This document shows, piece by piece, positions 25,301 through 37,840 of a stretch of DNA of 64,000 bases. A program made the translations under genes and the position numbers. The notes under the pieces were generated by a model. It ran no database searches. It was not told the origin of the DNA and saw only the letters and a list, made by a program, of their open reading frames with translations. Each line of letters begins with the position of its first letter. Within the stretch, counting starts at the first letter, position 1. Origin of the DNA: Phoronis australis (taxonomy: Eukaryota > Phoronida > Phoronidae); contig NMRA01000393.1 of NCBI GenBank assembly GCA_002633005.1, positions 329,833 through 393,832 of the forward strand, given 5' to 3'.

Positions 25301-27594
25301 TGAGAGACTTATGTCCCGATTTAACCCACTTGTTGTTATGACTAGAGTTGATATCACTATATTTAGTTTGATTACAGTTCACTGCGATGAATAGGAGTAT
25401 AGCAAAGTTTGTAAATAATTATTATGGAATAGTTAAACTGCTGCACATGTACATAAAATGTAATCCTAGGAAAGGTAAAAAATAAAGAGCTGTTTATCGT
25501 CACTACCCGTGCCTAAAATGTGCTGCCACAAATTTGTCGTGGTTATTCCAAAAATTTCTTTTATGACATGCTACACATTACAAGCTATGTGCTTCGTCTT
25601 TGCTTTTCTGGAGAAATTTATTAAAATAGAATTTCTTTTGTTTATTGGTCAGACTGCTAAATACGTACTATGTGTTAACGTCCCGTGTTCTGCTTATCGA
25701 CACATTAAAAATCGGTTTTACGGTAGAAAATGCATTTTTTGGATTATTGTTTTATCGGATAGCTTTGACCAGAGCTAACATTTTAATTCCCGCTGTTATT
25801 GCCACCCATTCAGTGAAACCAAGGCCTGTGCACTTAAACTACACTGCCATTTATTGAGTGAGATTGAAATCAGTTAGTAAAGCATTGACCTATGGCCGCT
25901 GAGCTTATGGGTTGGATTCTGCATTGAAGAAAACCACTTTTTCTGCCGAGAACGTTGCTTTGAACCCAAATTTTCCCTTTTAAACACTTACATTTGCCTT
26001 CCCCCCACTTCAATGTATACTATCAAGATTTTCTGGAAAGTACTGTGTCATTATAATATGGTGCATATATTATCTCCCAAACAGCAGGAAACTAGTTTAC
26101 CTTTATTTAACCACCATGAGTGTCATTCACACCATGTCTTATTCAGGTGGGAAACTACCTACAGTCTTCAGCTTTGTTTTATTTGGATACTCATGTTTTA
26201 TTTGATATAAATGTATAGCTCCCTAGGCATTTACTGAAATCGACCATTTGGGCAAACGCTAATCCCAATTTACTAAAAAAGTCATATTGAATGTCATTGC
26301 TCACCTTAACGTAATGGCCACTCTCTGATTTTTAAAGCTGCAATTTTCCTTGTTCAAAGCTAACAAATAAACATAGAATTTATGGTATTTTACTATTACC
26401 AGTCAGTCTTACTGTTACAGGATTACTTTATTTCTACTACAGTGAAAAAAATTTTCAGTTTGATACAGTCAAAAAGTAATTATTTTGGTCAAGAAATACG
26501 TAAGGCAATTGGCTGTCCTAAACTCTAGAATCATGAGAAGATATATTTTGTGTTGGCATCAGCTATTTCCGATGATTTTGTCTCTTTGTTGATACAAAAT
26601 GCAGGGTCCAATATTTGAGAATTACCCATGTCTGAATTTTCTGAATCAGGAAATTTAATTTTGGCTTGAATTTCACTGTCACATATTTTAGAAACTTTTC
26701 AGAACTAGAGAATGTTTACCATAGAACATCAAAACTGTCAGCAACTCAAGAAAACACTTTAGAGTTCATTGAGATTGGCCAACTTTAAAAATGGTGCGTG
26801 TACGCACTGCCTTGCGTCTTGGATTGGTAACAAAAATTCTGTTGTGGTAAGTAATATTTGGAGACCGATTTTATGAAAGTAGAATTTTTAAATAGAATTT
26901 CTTTTTTTAGCTAGCTTTTTTGGACGAAATGCAGCTTTAAATGCCGTGGACACCTTGAATGAATATGACGTAGGTGAGGAAATAATGATCAGTGATCTTT
27001 ATCTGTCTAGAATTAAAATGTTGTTCATATTTTTATATTTCAGGTTTAGTGTACTGGTATACAGCTAGAACTTAACTTCATCTCTCCTTACATTCAAGAG
27101 GTGTGTACTGCTGAGCTTTGAGATTTTACTGGGATAGCAGCTCGCTTCACTTGAAGTATAGATATTGACTTTGTCAAATTGTGAAATTTACATTTCATGT
27201 TTGATTGTAATTTAATAAGCCATAGGATGGACATGGGCTTGTCAACAGTGATCAATGCCAAATTCTTAAATGTTGAGATTCAAGTATATAAATATGACAA
27301 CCGCCTGACGACACAGATATATTAAAAAACTGAATGCTACAAGCATTGCACAAATGGACCTCTTGTGTTTTAATCTTATATTTTAGTCTGTAACTAGTAA
27401 CACCAATTTTATACACCAATGTATTTAGATGTGGGTGTATAATGAATGAAATTTTACAGACATATAGCTCTCTTAGATAGGAGAGCATAAATGAATTTCC
27501 TGACAGTTTCAACTAACGATGTGAGACAATGCCATCTTCTTGTTTTCATATGAATTCCACATATTCTGTGGCTAACTTAAAGACCATGGAGGGA
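22304..27594. other. non-coding stretch with old repeats
   Basis: No exon is supported. A C11 run lies at 23215-23225. The segment 24120-24740 contains phrases such as gggggtccggtcctcc and ttggattctcccctg and looks like old interspersed repeat sequence; the minus-strand frame 24335-24670 falls inside it. The + frames at 25509-25857 overlap each other and match nothing that I recognise. Confidence 0.45.
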
Positions 27595-28590
27595 TCCAAC
27601 TGCCACGTTGCCCCTAGTTTTAGTTTTCGTTATTTGCTTCTGTATCTTTGGAGTTTCTTGGTGGATTTTCATGAATGTTGACAAATAAGTCTAGTAAGAT
27701 GAGGACACCTTACGTTTTCAGAATTGATATATTCTGTGTCACCCAGTGGCCATTTTAAACATTTTTGGTGTTATCCTTTTTATCCACCAAGCCCCTTGAG
27801 GTATTCTAACCCGGTATTATGAAAATTAGCAGATGTGTTCCTGTTGAGAAGATTGCTGCAGACGTTGATTTTCGTAAATGTAGATTAACAAACCACGCTT
27901 AAAATCATTATGAGAGCGAGCACGGCTGACAATGATTTTCAAACGATTCCCTCTACTGTTGCTGCCCCAATTGGCATTTTTTCTTGTCTGTGGCTTTTTT
28001 TTCTAAACCTGTAGCAGTATCTTCGTAAAATTTGACTTGAAAGTTTTCCAGCAACGTGACAAAAAATGTTGACAACTTCAGACGGATATGACTACCATTG
28101 TGCCCCTAGTGGCAGTTTTATTTTTTGTGATTTCCTCCAATCCATATCTAGATTTCTTTGATGAATTTTCATGAAACTTTGCAAATAGATTTCTATTAAA
28201 AAGACAATAACACCTTCCCATTTTTCTATGAGATTGAGTTATTGGATGCTGCCTAGAGATCATTTTTAAACTGGTTTTGCCATCTTCCTCTCTTTTGCCC
28301 AAACCAGTCATCATTATAAAGTTTGCCATATGTGTATGTACTAAGAAGTGTGTGGCTGACCATGATTTTCAAGCTGGTCTGACTGTTGTGGTGCCCTCTT
28401 GTGGCTGTTTTGTTTTTTGCCTGTGACTCAAGAAGTTCCTTAACAGATCTTCATGAAATTTGACACATATTCCTATTGAGGAGATTACAACTGACATGGT
28501 TTTGGTACAAATCCAACCACTGTGTACTTGCCTGGTGGTAGTTTGGGTCTTGTTTTGAAGAATTTTGTACTGTAATTGATGCAATTGATT
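27595..28590. repeat. R1 block 3: degenerate ~145-bp repeat
   Basis: About seven monomers of the family described at 6825-7680 occur here, in the same higher-order order. Cores include tgcccctagtggc (28101), cacccagtggcca (about 27738) and gtgccctcttgtggc (28391). Linkers include ttggtggattttcatgaa, atttctattaaaaagacaat and cctattgaggagattacaac. The minus-strand frames at 28078-28329 and 28369-28584 are repeat by-products. Confidence 0.75.
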
Positions 28591-30827
28591 CCTATCATCT
28601 TGTACTGTGTCAGTTTTCTTGATGTCACAGTTAACATTTAAACAGGGCTATATATTGGTCAACTGTTACCTTTCATCTAAGTGTAGTAAAAACACAGAGC
28701 TGACAAATTTCCCTGGAGATCACACTGCTAAATCTGCATTAATTTGTTAGCCAGCTTTAATTTTCCACATCAATGACTCTCAGCAATTATGTTGCTAAGT
28801 GTTTGCCAAGTCCAGATTTGTTGTTCCTCTTGATAGAGTATTATACAATTCTAGTGTCTCTGGAGCAAAAAAAAATGTGAAAGACTCTTGTATGTCACTG
28901 TCTTTTTCATGTTTCTCATTCTTTGAATAATTTTTACAGTGGAATTGCTTTGTTGGAATGTTTGTACAATGCACTTGATGGACCATCTGTTTTAAGAAAT
29001 ATAAAGAAATCTGTGTGCAGGGTGTTGGTATGACATATTTTCTGGTCAACATAAAGAGTGGCGATCATTCTCCATGTGCTAAGTATTTGTTTGGTGCAAT
29101 TATGTACTAACTTGTAAGTTTCCTATAATCATGTCTCTCTGAAGTCAGTGTAATAGCTATCTCATGATATGTCTATTTCTGACGATCGATTGCAGAAATG
29201 GTAATCTCGCCCGAAGGTTTGTGAAATTGAGTCATCCTTTTTCCTTTTGTTTACGGTGATTGGCGATTCTGTTTACCTTTACCGTGTACAGTTTCACCTA
29301 GCCTAAGACCCTTACATACTGATAACATATAATATGGAAATATATTTAGCCATTACTATTACTGTAAAAATTCTTCAATTTTGGGACAAAAATAATTGAC
29401 AAAATTGCCGTATTTCTATTTTTCAGGGGCTTACCACATTGTTGCAAATGTTCAAAATTTTTGCCAAGCGTTGCTGGTTATGGCGTCTGCCTTATTGTGT
29501 GAAGAATTTTTACCGTACCCTGGTAACCTAATGTATTTTCTCAATCACACGTTATTAGCAAAACGTCAGAAATATAAATGGTTCCAAGCGCTATGTTTGC
29601 AGGTACTTTGCTGGTGGCTTGAGATACGACCCTGATGTTTTTTATAGTACTTTTATAGCATGACCACTTCCTTCAAAAAAGTCAGACATGCAAAAGAAAG
29701 GTGCCTTTGTTAATCATTGTGTTAACATGCATATTTTAGGTAGGGGTTGGGGGCTGCATTTGCCCTTCTAGATTTGGACTAAGAAAATTTGAATTATTTG
29801 GCAAAACAGAATTCCCGCACCACACTGCTTCCAATGGAAGAAAATGAGAGTATGCAGATATGGCGTGGACAGCAAAGTAAGAGATATTGTGTTAAACTTT
29901 ACAGCCACCTTCTTATATGAGTGAGTGGATACTTGTTGTTTCATTGATTTGTTTATTTCCGTGAATAAAATACTCGACTAAAAAAACTATGAGTGGGTGT
30001 TAGCTGAGGTTGCTATACGGAGCAATTTTCACGGGACCACATTTTTTCTCACACCTAATAAGCGTGTCACATGACACGGTTATTGCATATTTGGTAAAAG
30101 GATGCGTTAGATTAGATTAGATTAAAAAGATAGGTATCAGTGGGTCAACTATTCACGCAGTAGATAGAATTTTCAATTGCTCAATAAAATCACACATTTT
30201 GTTTAAGAGTACCATATATAGCATCACAACATGTCTGCCCAAACAAGATTGTGAGAATGCATTAAAAACCATACAGTAACATTGACCCCGATCAGAAGAA
30301 TGACAGTTTGCAAAGCTTGAAGAACAATTGGTTTGAACAATACATGATAGCGCCATGTTGATATAAGTTTCATGACAAGGTGCCAGCAGGTGGTGTGAAA
30401 TTTTGAGGACTCGGTTCCTAGTTGTATTTTGACGATAGTCCTCATACAGCTAGTTGGATGGCTAGGTTGCTACACAGACTTTTTGTTTCTGTGTATTTGA
30501 AATACGGTACTTAAATACAAACACACTGCATGTTGAAGAGAGTTTTCCGGAAAAATCATGTTAGTGCAGAGACATTTTTTAGGTAATAAATGTAGTTAAC
30601 ATATTTGTAATTAGTGATACAAATTTAACATGAGTTTGCTTTACTTAGCTGAAACTGTATGAGTTTGAAAGTGATCTGTGCCATGGCTATTAGACAGACA
30701 TAGTCATCTCCTTGTAAGTGTGTGTATAGTCAACTGATTAGCAGTGTTTGTGACTGATAACATTATTCTGTTGACTGGAGAATGTCTGACATTGATCAGT
30801 TCAACTAAACAGGAAGTCAAATGAGGG
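28591..30827. other. non-coding stretch
   Basis: Nothing gene-like was found. A short attag repeat lies at about 30108-30124. The + frame at 29396-29635 has no recognisable domain. Confidence 0.45.
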
Positions 30828-31395
30828 TGATTTTCTTCTTAACACTTCCAAGGCCAGGTGTCTCAGTAGTACTCACTTCACAGAAAAGCGGTTATAATTT
30901 TTAAAACTGATTTAATGGTTATATCTCTTGGTCTTATCACTTTAAAAGTAACTGTAGCGCAGCTATAACCCTGTGTGAGGGTGGTGTTGGCAGAAGTTAT
31001 AACCCTGTGTGAGGGGTGGTGTTGAAGAGAGGTTATAACCCTGTGTGAGGGGTGATGTTGGGAGAGGTTATAACCCTGTGTGAGGGGTGATGTTAAGAGA
31101 GGTTATAACCCTGTGGGAGGGGTGATGTTGAGAGAGGTTATAACCCTGTGTGAGGGTGGTGTTGAAGAGAGGTTATAACCCTGTGTGAGGGGTGATGTTG
31201 GGAGAGGTTATAACCCTGTGTGAGGGGTAATGTTGGGATCGTTATAACCCNCCCTGTGTGAGGGGTGATGTTGGGAGAGGTTATAACCCTGTGTGAGGGG
31301 TGGTGTTGAGAGAGGTTATAACCCTGTGTGAGGGGTGATGTTGGGAGAGGTTATAACCCTGTGTGAGGGGTGATGTTGAGAGAAGTTATAACCAT
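30828..31395 (+). repeat. R3 copy 2 merging into a 35-bp minisatellite (12-13 copies)
   Basis: From 30828 to about 30970 the sequence follows the R3 copy at 48857-49045: ggttataatttttaaaact, ttatatctct, cactttaaaa, then ctataaccctgtg. It then continues as 12-13 tandem 35-bp units of ggttataaccctgtgtgagg plus ggtgatgttgggaga. The array therefore seems to have grown out of the 3' part of an R3 element. An N at 31251 inside a disrupted unit suggests that the assembled array length is unreliable. Confidence 0.8.
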
Positions 31396-34300
31396 TGCAT
31401 GTCCATGTGAACATGGCAGTTGCAAAAGTTACAACTCAATAGATGTTTGTCAACTATTTTTTAGCTTCAAGTAGACTTAGACTGCTTATAAAATGTGCCC
31501 CATCTCCCACTTCTAGTCTGGGCGTGAGTTCCTGTATCAAAAGGGGAGGCCTATCTTTTTGGGCCATTTTCAACAGATATATGTTAAGAGCTCCAAATCA
31601 GTACACATATGAGGACAACTGAATCAGTATGTCATCTGTCTGAGTTCATTAATTGTGTTGATTATCTGAGAGTTGGAACTAAGGAAACAGTAATTGTCTT
31701 GCTCCTATACATTCCTCTACATGAGCAAATCTAGTGAGACAGTCTCAACGATAATGAGGCGCTTTCACGGCTTCTTTCCACGATTCACTCTTTGATCTGA
31801 GTCAGGGATTTTATTTAATCAGCGGTGATAAAGCCAACATATTGTATTCTCTAATGCTATGCATGGACAGTTCTCTGTTACCATGGTAACATGTCTGACT
31901 AAGTCTGTGAAATGGTCTTGGAGATATTTTATTCATCCATAAATAGTCTGGTCTCTACGCCATAGGAGGAAGGACAGGTAATCATGCACTGCTAATGATG
32001 CTGTTGTATGGTCAGTCAAAACTCTTAGAGCGGGTTTTTGTTAATTTAATGTTTTCCTTTCTCAGATGTATGTTTCTGGAACCTTTTCAATCAGTCACTG
32101 ATTTATTGCTGATTTGTTAATTTGTATTTTGGTTTTGTTTACCCCCCTCTCTCTACCTTACAGAAACAAAACAACTGATTTGTCTCGGAGCCGAGTTTTT
32201 ATAGAGGTTTTTTCACAGTTTGAACGTATTTGAAAGTTCTTGGTTACTTTGAAAGAGAGTTGTGCTGAATGTCAGTCTGTAATATGTAGTGTTAATTCCT
32301 AAAAATGGACATGACAGAAAGTCTGTATAGCGTGATATAACGAACTGAGATGTTTTCTTGTGGTAAATAATGATTCACCTGTGTTTGGGAAGAAATTTCA
32401 TCTGTTTCATACTTTTTCATCAGGAGGAATTATATTGCAGACATATAGTTTCACTATTCAGTTCGTTCTTTCAGGAAAATTTGTGGCATAACCGACATGA
32501 AAAATGAAGTCAATAATGTGTGCGGACTTTAGGGCTGTCAGGAACATTAGTCTAGATCTGATGCTGAAAATTTGTAATTCTTTCCTGGACTAACTTGAGA
32601 GAGCAATATTTTGGCTGCAGCACCACCTGGTGTGTGTCAATCTTTGGTGAAATTTTGAACTAAACTCAATTTTGAGTATGTGATAATCTCAGCTATATTC
32701 TTTCGAACACACACCTCTTCACGCTATGCTCAAACAATTTCTCCTTGTCTAGAATATGCACATCATCCAAATCAAAAGTTTGAATTGAAAGTCCATCCTT
32801 GTTGTTTGTTCTGACTCGCATTTCGCCACTGAATGAGTGATAATCTCAATCCAAGTTATTCCAGTGCCTGGTGACAGTTCAATTTGCCCATAGTTTTCTC
32901 TGACATACTGAAATGTCAGTCAAAACATTTTAGATAAGAAGATGAAGTTTGGTCATAAGCATGCAATCAAAATGTCTAGACATTGATTTTTCGCAACTCC
33001 CATTTGCCTAGCTGCTTGCAACACTAAATACAACGGGGCCTCAGTCTTTCACCAGCTCAATATTAGTTAGTCTGTATATCACCAGATGTCCTCTCTTGTC
33101 ACTTGAATGATATCAAGTCAATATTTCAAGTGGATGGCTTACTGAGGAAATCATTTTAATTTTTAAAGTTGAAAAACTTTGTAGTGTTTTAATTCTGTTG
33201 AAACCAAATGCAGTTGAATTGCATAGCACTCTCATTAAGAAAGTCTCTATTTCTAAATTGATACTTAAATCATGCTTATCCAGGTTATTTTATTGTTCAA
33301 TCAACAGATGTGCACTGTAAATGATACTAACCAATGTTGACACGTGATCTCTGTAAATATGATATAGTTATATATAATCTGGTGGAAGAACGGTCACCAG
33401 AGGGCATTGTCTGTCATCTGTTTAGAGTAGGTGATAGCTGGTCTTCGAAATCTGGGCTGATATTCATAATTGTTATCCATGTTTACAACAAGAGGTATAA
33501 TTGTGCCCCATGAATATACCTTTTAAAAGAGGGTTTAAAATGTGACCCATTGTCATACCTCATCTGTCTACCCAAATTATACCTATCCTAATTCTTGTGC
33601 TCAGGTATTTATGGCCTATAGAGTGCCCTGAGTTACAGACCCTAATTTTGTTGCCAAGGAAATGGAAGAATAGTTTGTTGGTGCTACATAGGGTCTTCCA
33701 GGTGTGTATTCAGACTAAAATTTGTTATCAAAATACCAGAAATGGACAGTGTTTCACCACGGAACATGAACCAAAATTGGTTTTCAAAGATGGTGCTGTA
33801 GGGGCCTTTTAAGACTTGGTGGTTTATTTTCATCAAGTGAGGCCCAAGTAGCAGTAGGCACAAAACATTAATGTTTATTTCAATTCAAGACACGCATATG
33901 AGACTTCGTTTTTGGATTGCGAATTCAATATCTCGCAACATTCCTTACTCCCCTCTACTTTGTTATTCAGTTAGCGATTCATTGAATAGCTCACCAATTA
34001 AATAGCAGAAGATATCTGTTCTCAATTTATGGTTATCCTCAGTGTGAATAACTGAATTTTAGGACAATTTTGTACTCTGTGTTTATTTTTAAAATTCCTT
34101 ATCCATTTTATAGTTTCCTACGACATAATACTCCTCATAAATTGCCTACAAATATTTTAAAGTCTGCAGTATGTAGTCCAGGTTTTCGACTTTACCAGAA
34201 CAACTATTAAACTTGATCCAAAAAGGAAATGGACAAAGTGGGGTCACCAAGGATGCCATTGTCAAATTGTTCAGAAGTCATGGAGCAGCAAGGCATGAGA

Positions 34301-35691
34301 CATGTATACATAACCCCTGCTCCATGCATCAAGCTGTCATTAACATTTTTGTTAAACAAGTCACAATATTATTGGACTATTTGGCCAGATTGGCTTGATA
34401 CATCAGTCGCCATTGGCATTTGTTTACTCATGCAAGCCAGGCAAACCAAATGTCTCCCCTGATGGCCTTTGGTGTATATATGCGGTTGTCTCTTTGTTTG
34501 ACCATGTCGGGATCAGTTACTTCTCTGGCAGTGAGCCTGTCACCTTCTTGGAGGAACTGACACAATACATTTAGTTTAACCACCCCCTCACTCAACCAAT
34601 ATTGAAACTGTTGTACCTAATATGAAGTGACATTTAAATGAAAAAAGTGATTTTTACCCAATGAAGAGTTGAAAGGATCTGCTTGATTTTTGAAAAATGC
34701 TTGGTTGAAAAATGCAAAGTTTACTTTTCATACTTGTTTTCTGTTTTACTTGTAATCCAATTAATTACAGGTTGGTATACATTCAAAACTTAAATTCCAC
34801 AAAGTTTACCTTTTTGGAAAAGATGTTCTTTTACTGAATTAATACGCAAGTTCTATTGGGGCTTGGCTAATACATAGACTTCCTGATAATGGGTTACACA
34901 TGTCCTCAACAAAAAACACCATTTTTATTTACATGTTTGGGATCAGTCTCCCAATAAACTTTACATTGTCTTATTAAAGCTGCACTTTGCTTTGTCCAGC
35001 TGGCTAAAAGTGAAAATCGAATTACGCATTTTCCTCTTATAAAATCCTCACAATGTTCCTTACCCTGATTGGATTTTATTGTCCTTACCAACTTAAGTCA
35101 TAGGTGATAGTTTTCATACTTGTTGTTGGTAACCTTAATAGTTCCATAATAGTTGTAAAAGGGTTACATACAGATTTTCATTAGTCACACAAACAGGGTG
35201 AAATGCAATTATAAATAACATGTGACTTGATGCCTGGAGGATGGCCAATAGGCTTTATTTACAGAGTTATGATTGAACATTACACCATTTTGTAGTATAT
35301 AACCATGGTAATATGGCTCAAAGAACATGTGAAACACTTGCTGGAATGTTAACACCTCAGAAGACAAGTGTTGCCGATGTGCAAAAATTTTAGTTATGGC
35401 CTCACCTTTTATTGTTTATACTCTCCTTTATTTACCTAGCATTCTTTAAATTTATCATTGCCTCTTGTTCAAGTGGTCATTATTCCAATTTACTGTGTGT
35501 ATAGATGAACCTCCATGAGATAAAGTTTCCGATGGTTTGACCTTTTGGTACTTTGATTTGATTTTTATTTACCTCAGAACCTTGTGCTAAAAGTACATGC
35601 TCACTTTATAGCCAGGGTTTGGTTTTAGAAAAATACTTGGGTCTCTCAGTTGGCACATATGCTTGGACACTATAGACTGTCTCCTCTTCTA
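31396..35691. other. non-coding stretch
   Basis: No exon is supported. The overlapping + frames at 34213-34462 are short and lack splice sites or a domain. Confidence 0.45.
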
Positions 35692-36152
35692 AAGGCCCTT
35701 TCCATGTTTTGGGGAGTTGCGTTCAGTATGAAGGGTTTACTGTGGTCCCAAATCAAAGTTAACAGTTAATTTTGCAGTTAACAGACAGATTTTACTGTGG
35801 AGCGTTGACAGTACGGTGCAGTATGAACCATTATCGAAGTTATCACCAGGTACCACTGTTATCGTTAACAATTAAAGGGCAGTGTCGTCGCTAATAGTTG
35901 CCTATATTTCGATCAAATAATCACCAATCTAATAAGTTTTATGTCAATTAGCACGTGTAAATGTTCCCAAATTGTCACATTAAAAAAATCTTAGCGTGCA
36001 GCGCTACCTTGCGATTACTTCGATGATAACAGCGTCACCTACCATCTACTTCAATGTCCATTATACCGAAGCCGGTATGAATGGTTCAGTTAACTTCACA
36101 GTTTACCTGACGCTCCCCTCACACTGGAGTTAAGTCAATAAGAAAGGGCCTT
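35692..36152. mobile_element. MITE-like element, 461 bp
   Basis: Terminal inverted repeats of 11 bp, aaggccctttc at the left and its complement at the right end, bracket an interior with further inverted similarity: cagtatgaaccattatcgaag on the left against ataccgaagccggtatgaat on the right. CpG content is higher than in the flanks. No transposase frame is present, so it would be non-autonomous. A target-site duplication is not evident. Confidence 0.45.
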
Positions 36153-37832
36153 AATATGGAGACCCTAAGCAGCTGTTTTGTGAGTTACTGATCAGGCATG
36201 TGCTGAGTTCTACCAGAAATGTCAATATGGCCATGACTAGGAGGACCCATACCAGAACTGAACTGTTTGTTGCATACATTGAATTTCTTCCAGGTAGATT
36301 AGGATGTTCCCAAGTACAACAATTTATGACTTCCCTTATTTACAGACACATGTATGTTTTCTCCAATAAAACTTTCCTCATCAAACAATTAAAAGTCCTG
36401 GTGACCTACACATGTAGTTGATGGATTTAAAGCATGCAAGAAATTCTTTTAATGTCTGACAAGACTTCCCAACAGTAGCCTTGTATACTGTTTATGGCTG
36501 GTAGCATTTCTGGAATTTCTACTGAACTTTCAGTTGATCTGGTGTTACCATGGTAATAATCTAAACACTGTCACTGGTTTTAACTGAATAGCTCAATTAT
36601 CAATTATTGCTAATTTAATTTCTGACAAAATACAAAGTTGATTGATGACTATGCATTAGACATTTTAGTGAAAATGCAAACTTGTATGTGTTGTCAATAG
36701 TCAATACTTCCAGTTATGACAAATTTTCTGTGTCATTTCTTAAATGTTCCCTGTATGGCATCTGACCTGTTGGCCTGTGATGCATATTTTTTCTGTGTTA
36801 AAGAACAAATAACCTACATGAGTGCGTGATTTAGATAAACTAATTGAATATTGCTATCTCATAACTCCATTTTGTTCTAGTTAATGTGATTGCTCTAGTT
36901 ATGATCACATGCAATATGCATGCACCAGGAATGTGTATTAGACAATGTCAGTCATCAGGAATGTGTATTAGACAATGTCATTTCTTTGTTATGGCTAATG
37001 CCATAATTTCCAAACTCTACTGGGCTTAACTGGGGTATCTGGACTACGCAGACGCCTCATGCTTTCAAACTATATTATTTTATAAATCAACCAGGCAGCT
37101 TTTTAACACTGACTTTTTTCTTCAAGGAAGTATTAGTATCTAGGTCTTAGTGCTGAGATGTATCAGTATCTAAACCAGGATGTCAGGGGTGAAGTTGTGA
37201 AGTGCGTTACAATTGTCCCACAAGTGGAGCATTAGCATATGAACATTGTATTCAGGCTTCACAACTCCCCAAACTGTCCAGTTCCGCCCTACCTGTCAAT
37301 TAACCTGGTGACTGACTGGTAGGTGGGCTAGCCTACGCCATCTTTAGGAGGGAGGTTATTGTTGATATGTGTTGTGTTTGCTGTAGACTTGCATCTTACA
37401 ATTAGGAGTCACATTTGTATCCATTATTTTGAAGTGTTTTACTACGTATAATAAGTTGTTTGTTGAATACCATCTCATGCTTATGTTAGAAAGTGACTGT
37501 CTTTAAAAATATGTAGTTGTTCACCCCTCTGGTGAGAATGGGTTGCACCAGCCCAGTTGGAGTCCTGTGAATGTTTGTTGACCTATCAGTTGGCAGGAAT
37601 GCCATAGGCTGTGTACTGGTGCTTTTTCAATTTCACTCTCCTCACCAGCTTGCTGTGAAGTTAGTTAGTCAAGTGTTCTGTTCATTGCTGTGTGGTTTGT
37701 TCATTGGAGGGGTATCAGAAGACATCAGACTTGTGCTGTGCCAGCCTGTCTCTGTGATTCACAGTGCAAGGATATTAGAACTGGACTAGACTGATAGCTT
37801 TGGGTGTTTAGCCTATTTTGTGTTAAACACAG
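36153..37832. other. non-coding stretch upstream of the acidic exon; 30-bp duplication at 36926-36980
   Basis: A 30-bp unit (caggaatgtgtattagacaa plus tgtcagtcat) is repeated almost twice at 36926-36980. The stretch ends in an acceptor-like sequence (gtgttaaacacag, ending at 37832) directly before the ATG-bearing acidic exon. This segment is therefore likely an intron or promoter-proximal DNA of that gene. No TATA-type core promoter stood out. Confidence 0.45.
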
Positions 37833-37840
37833 GTTTCAAT

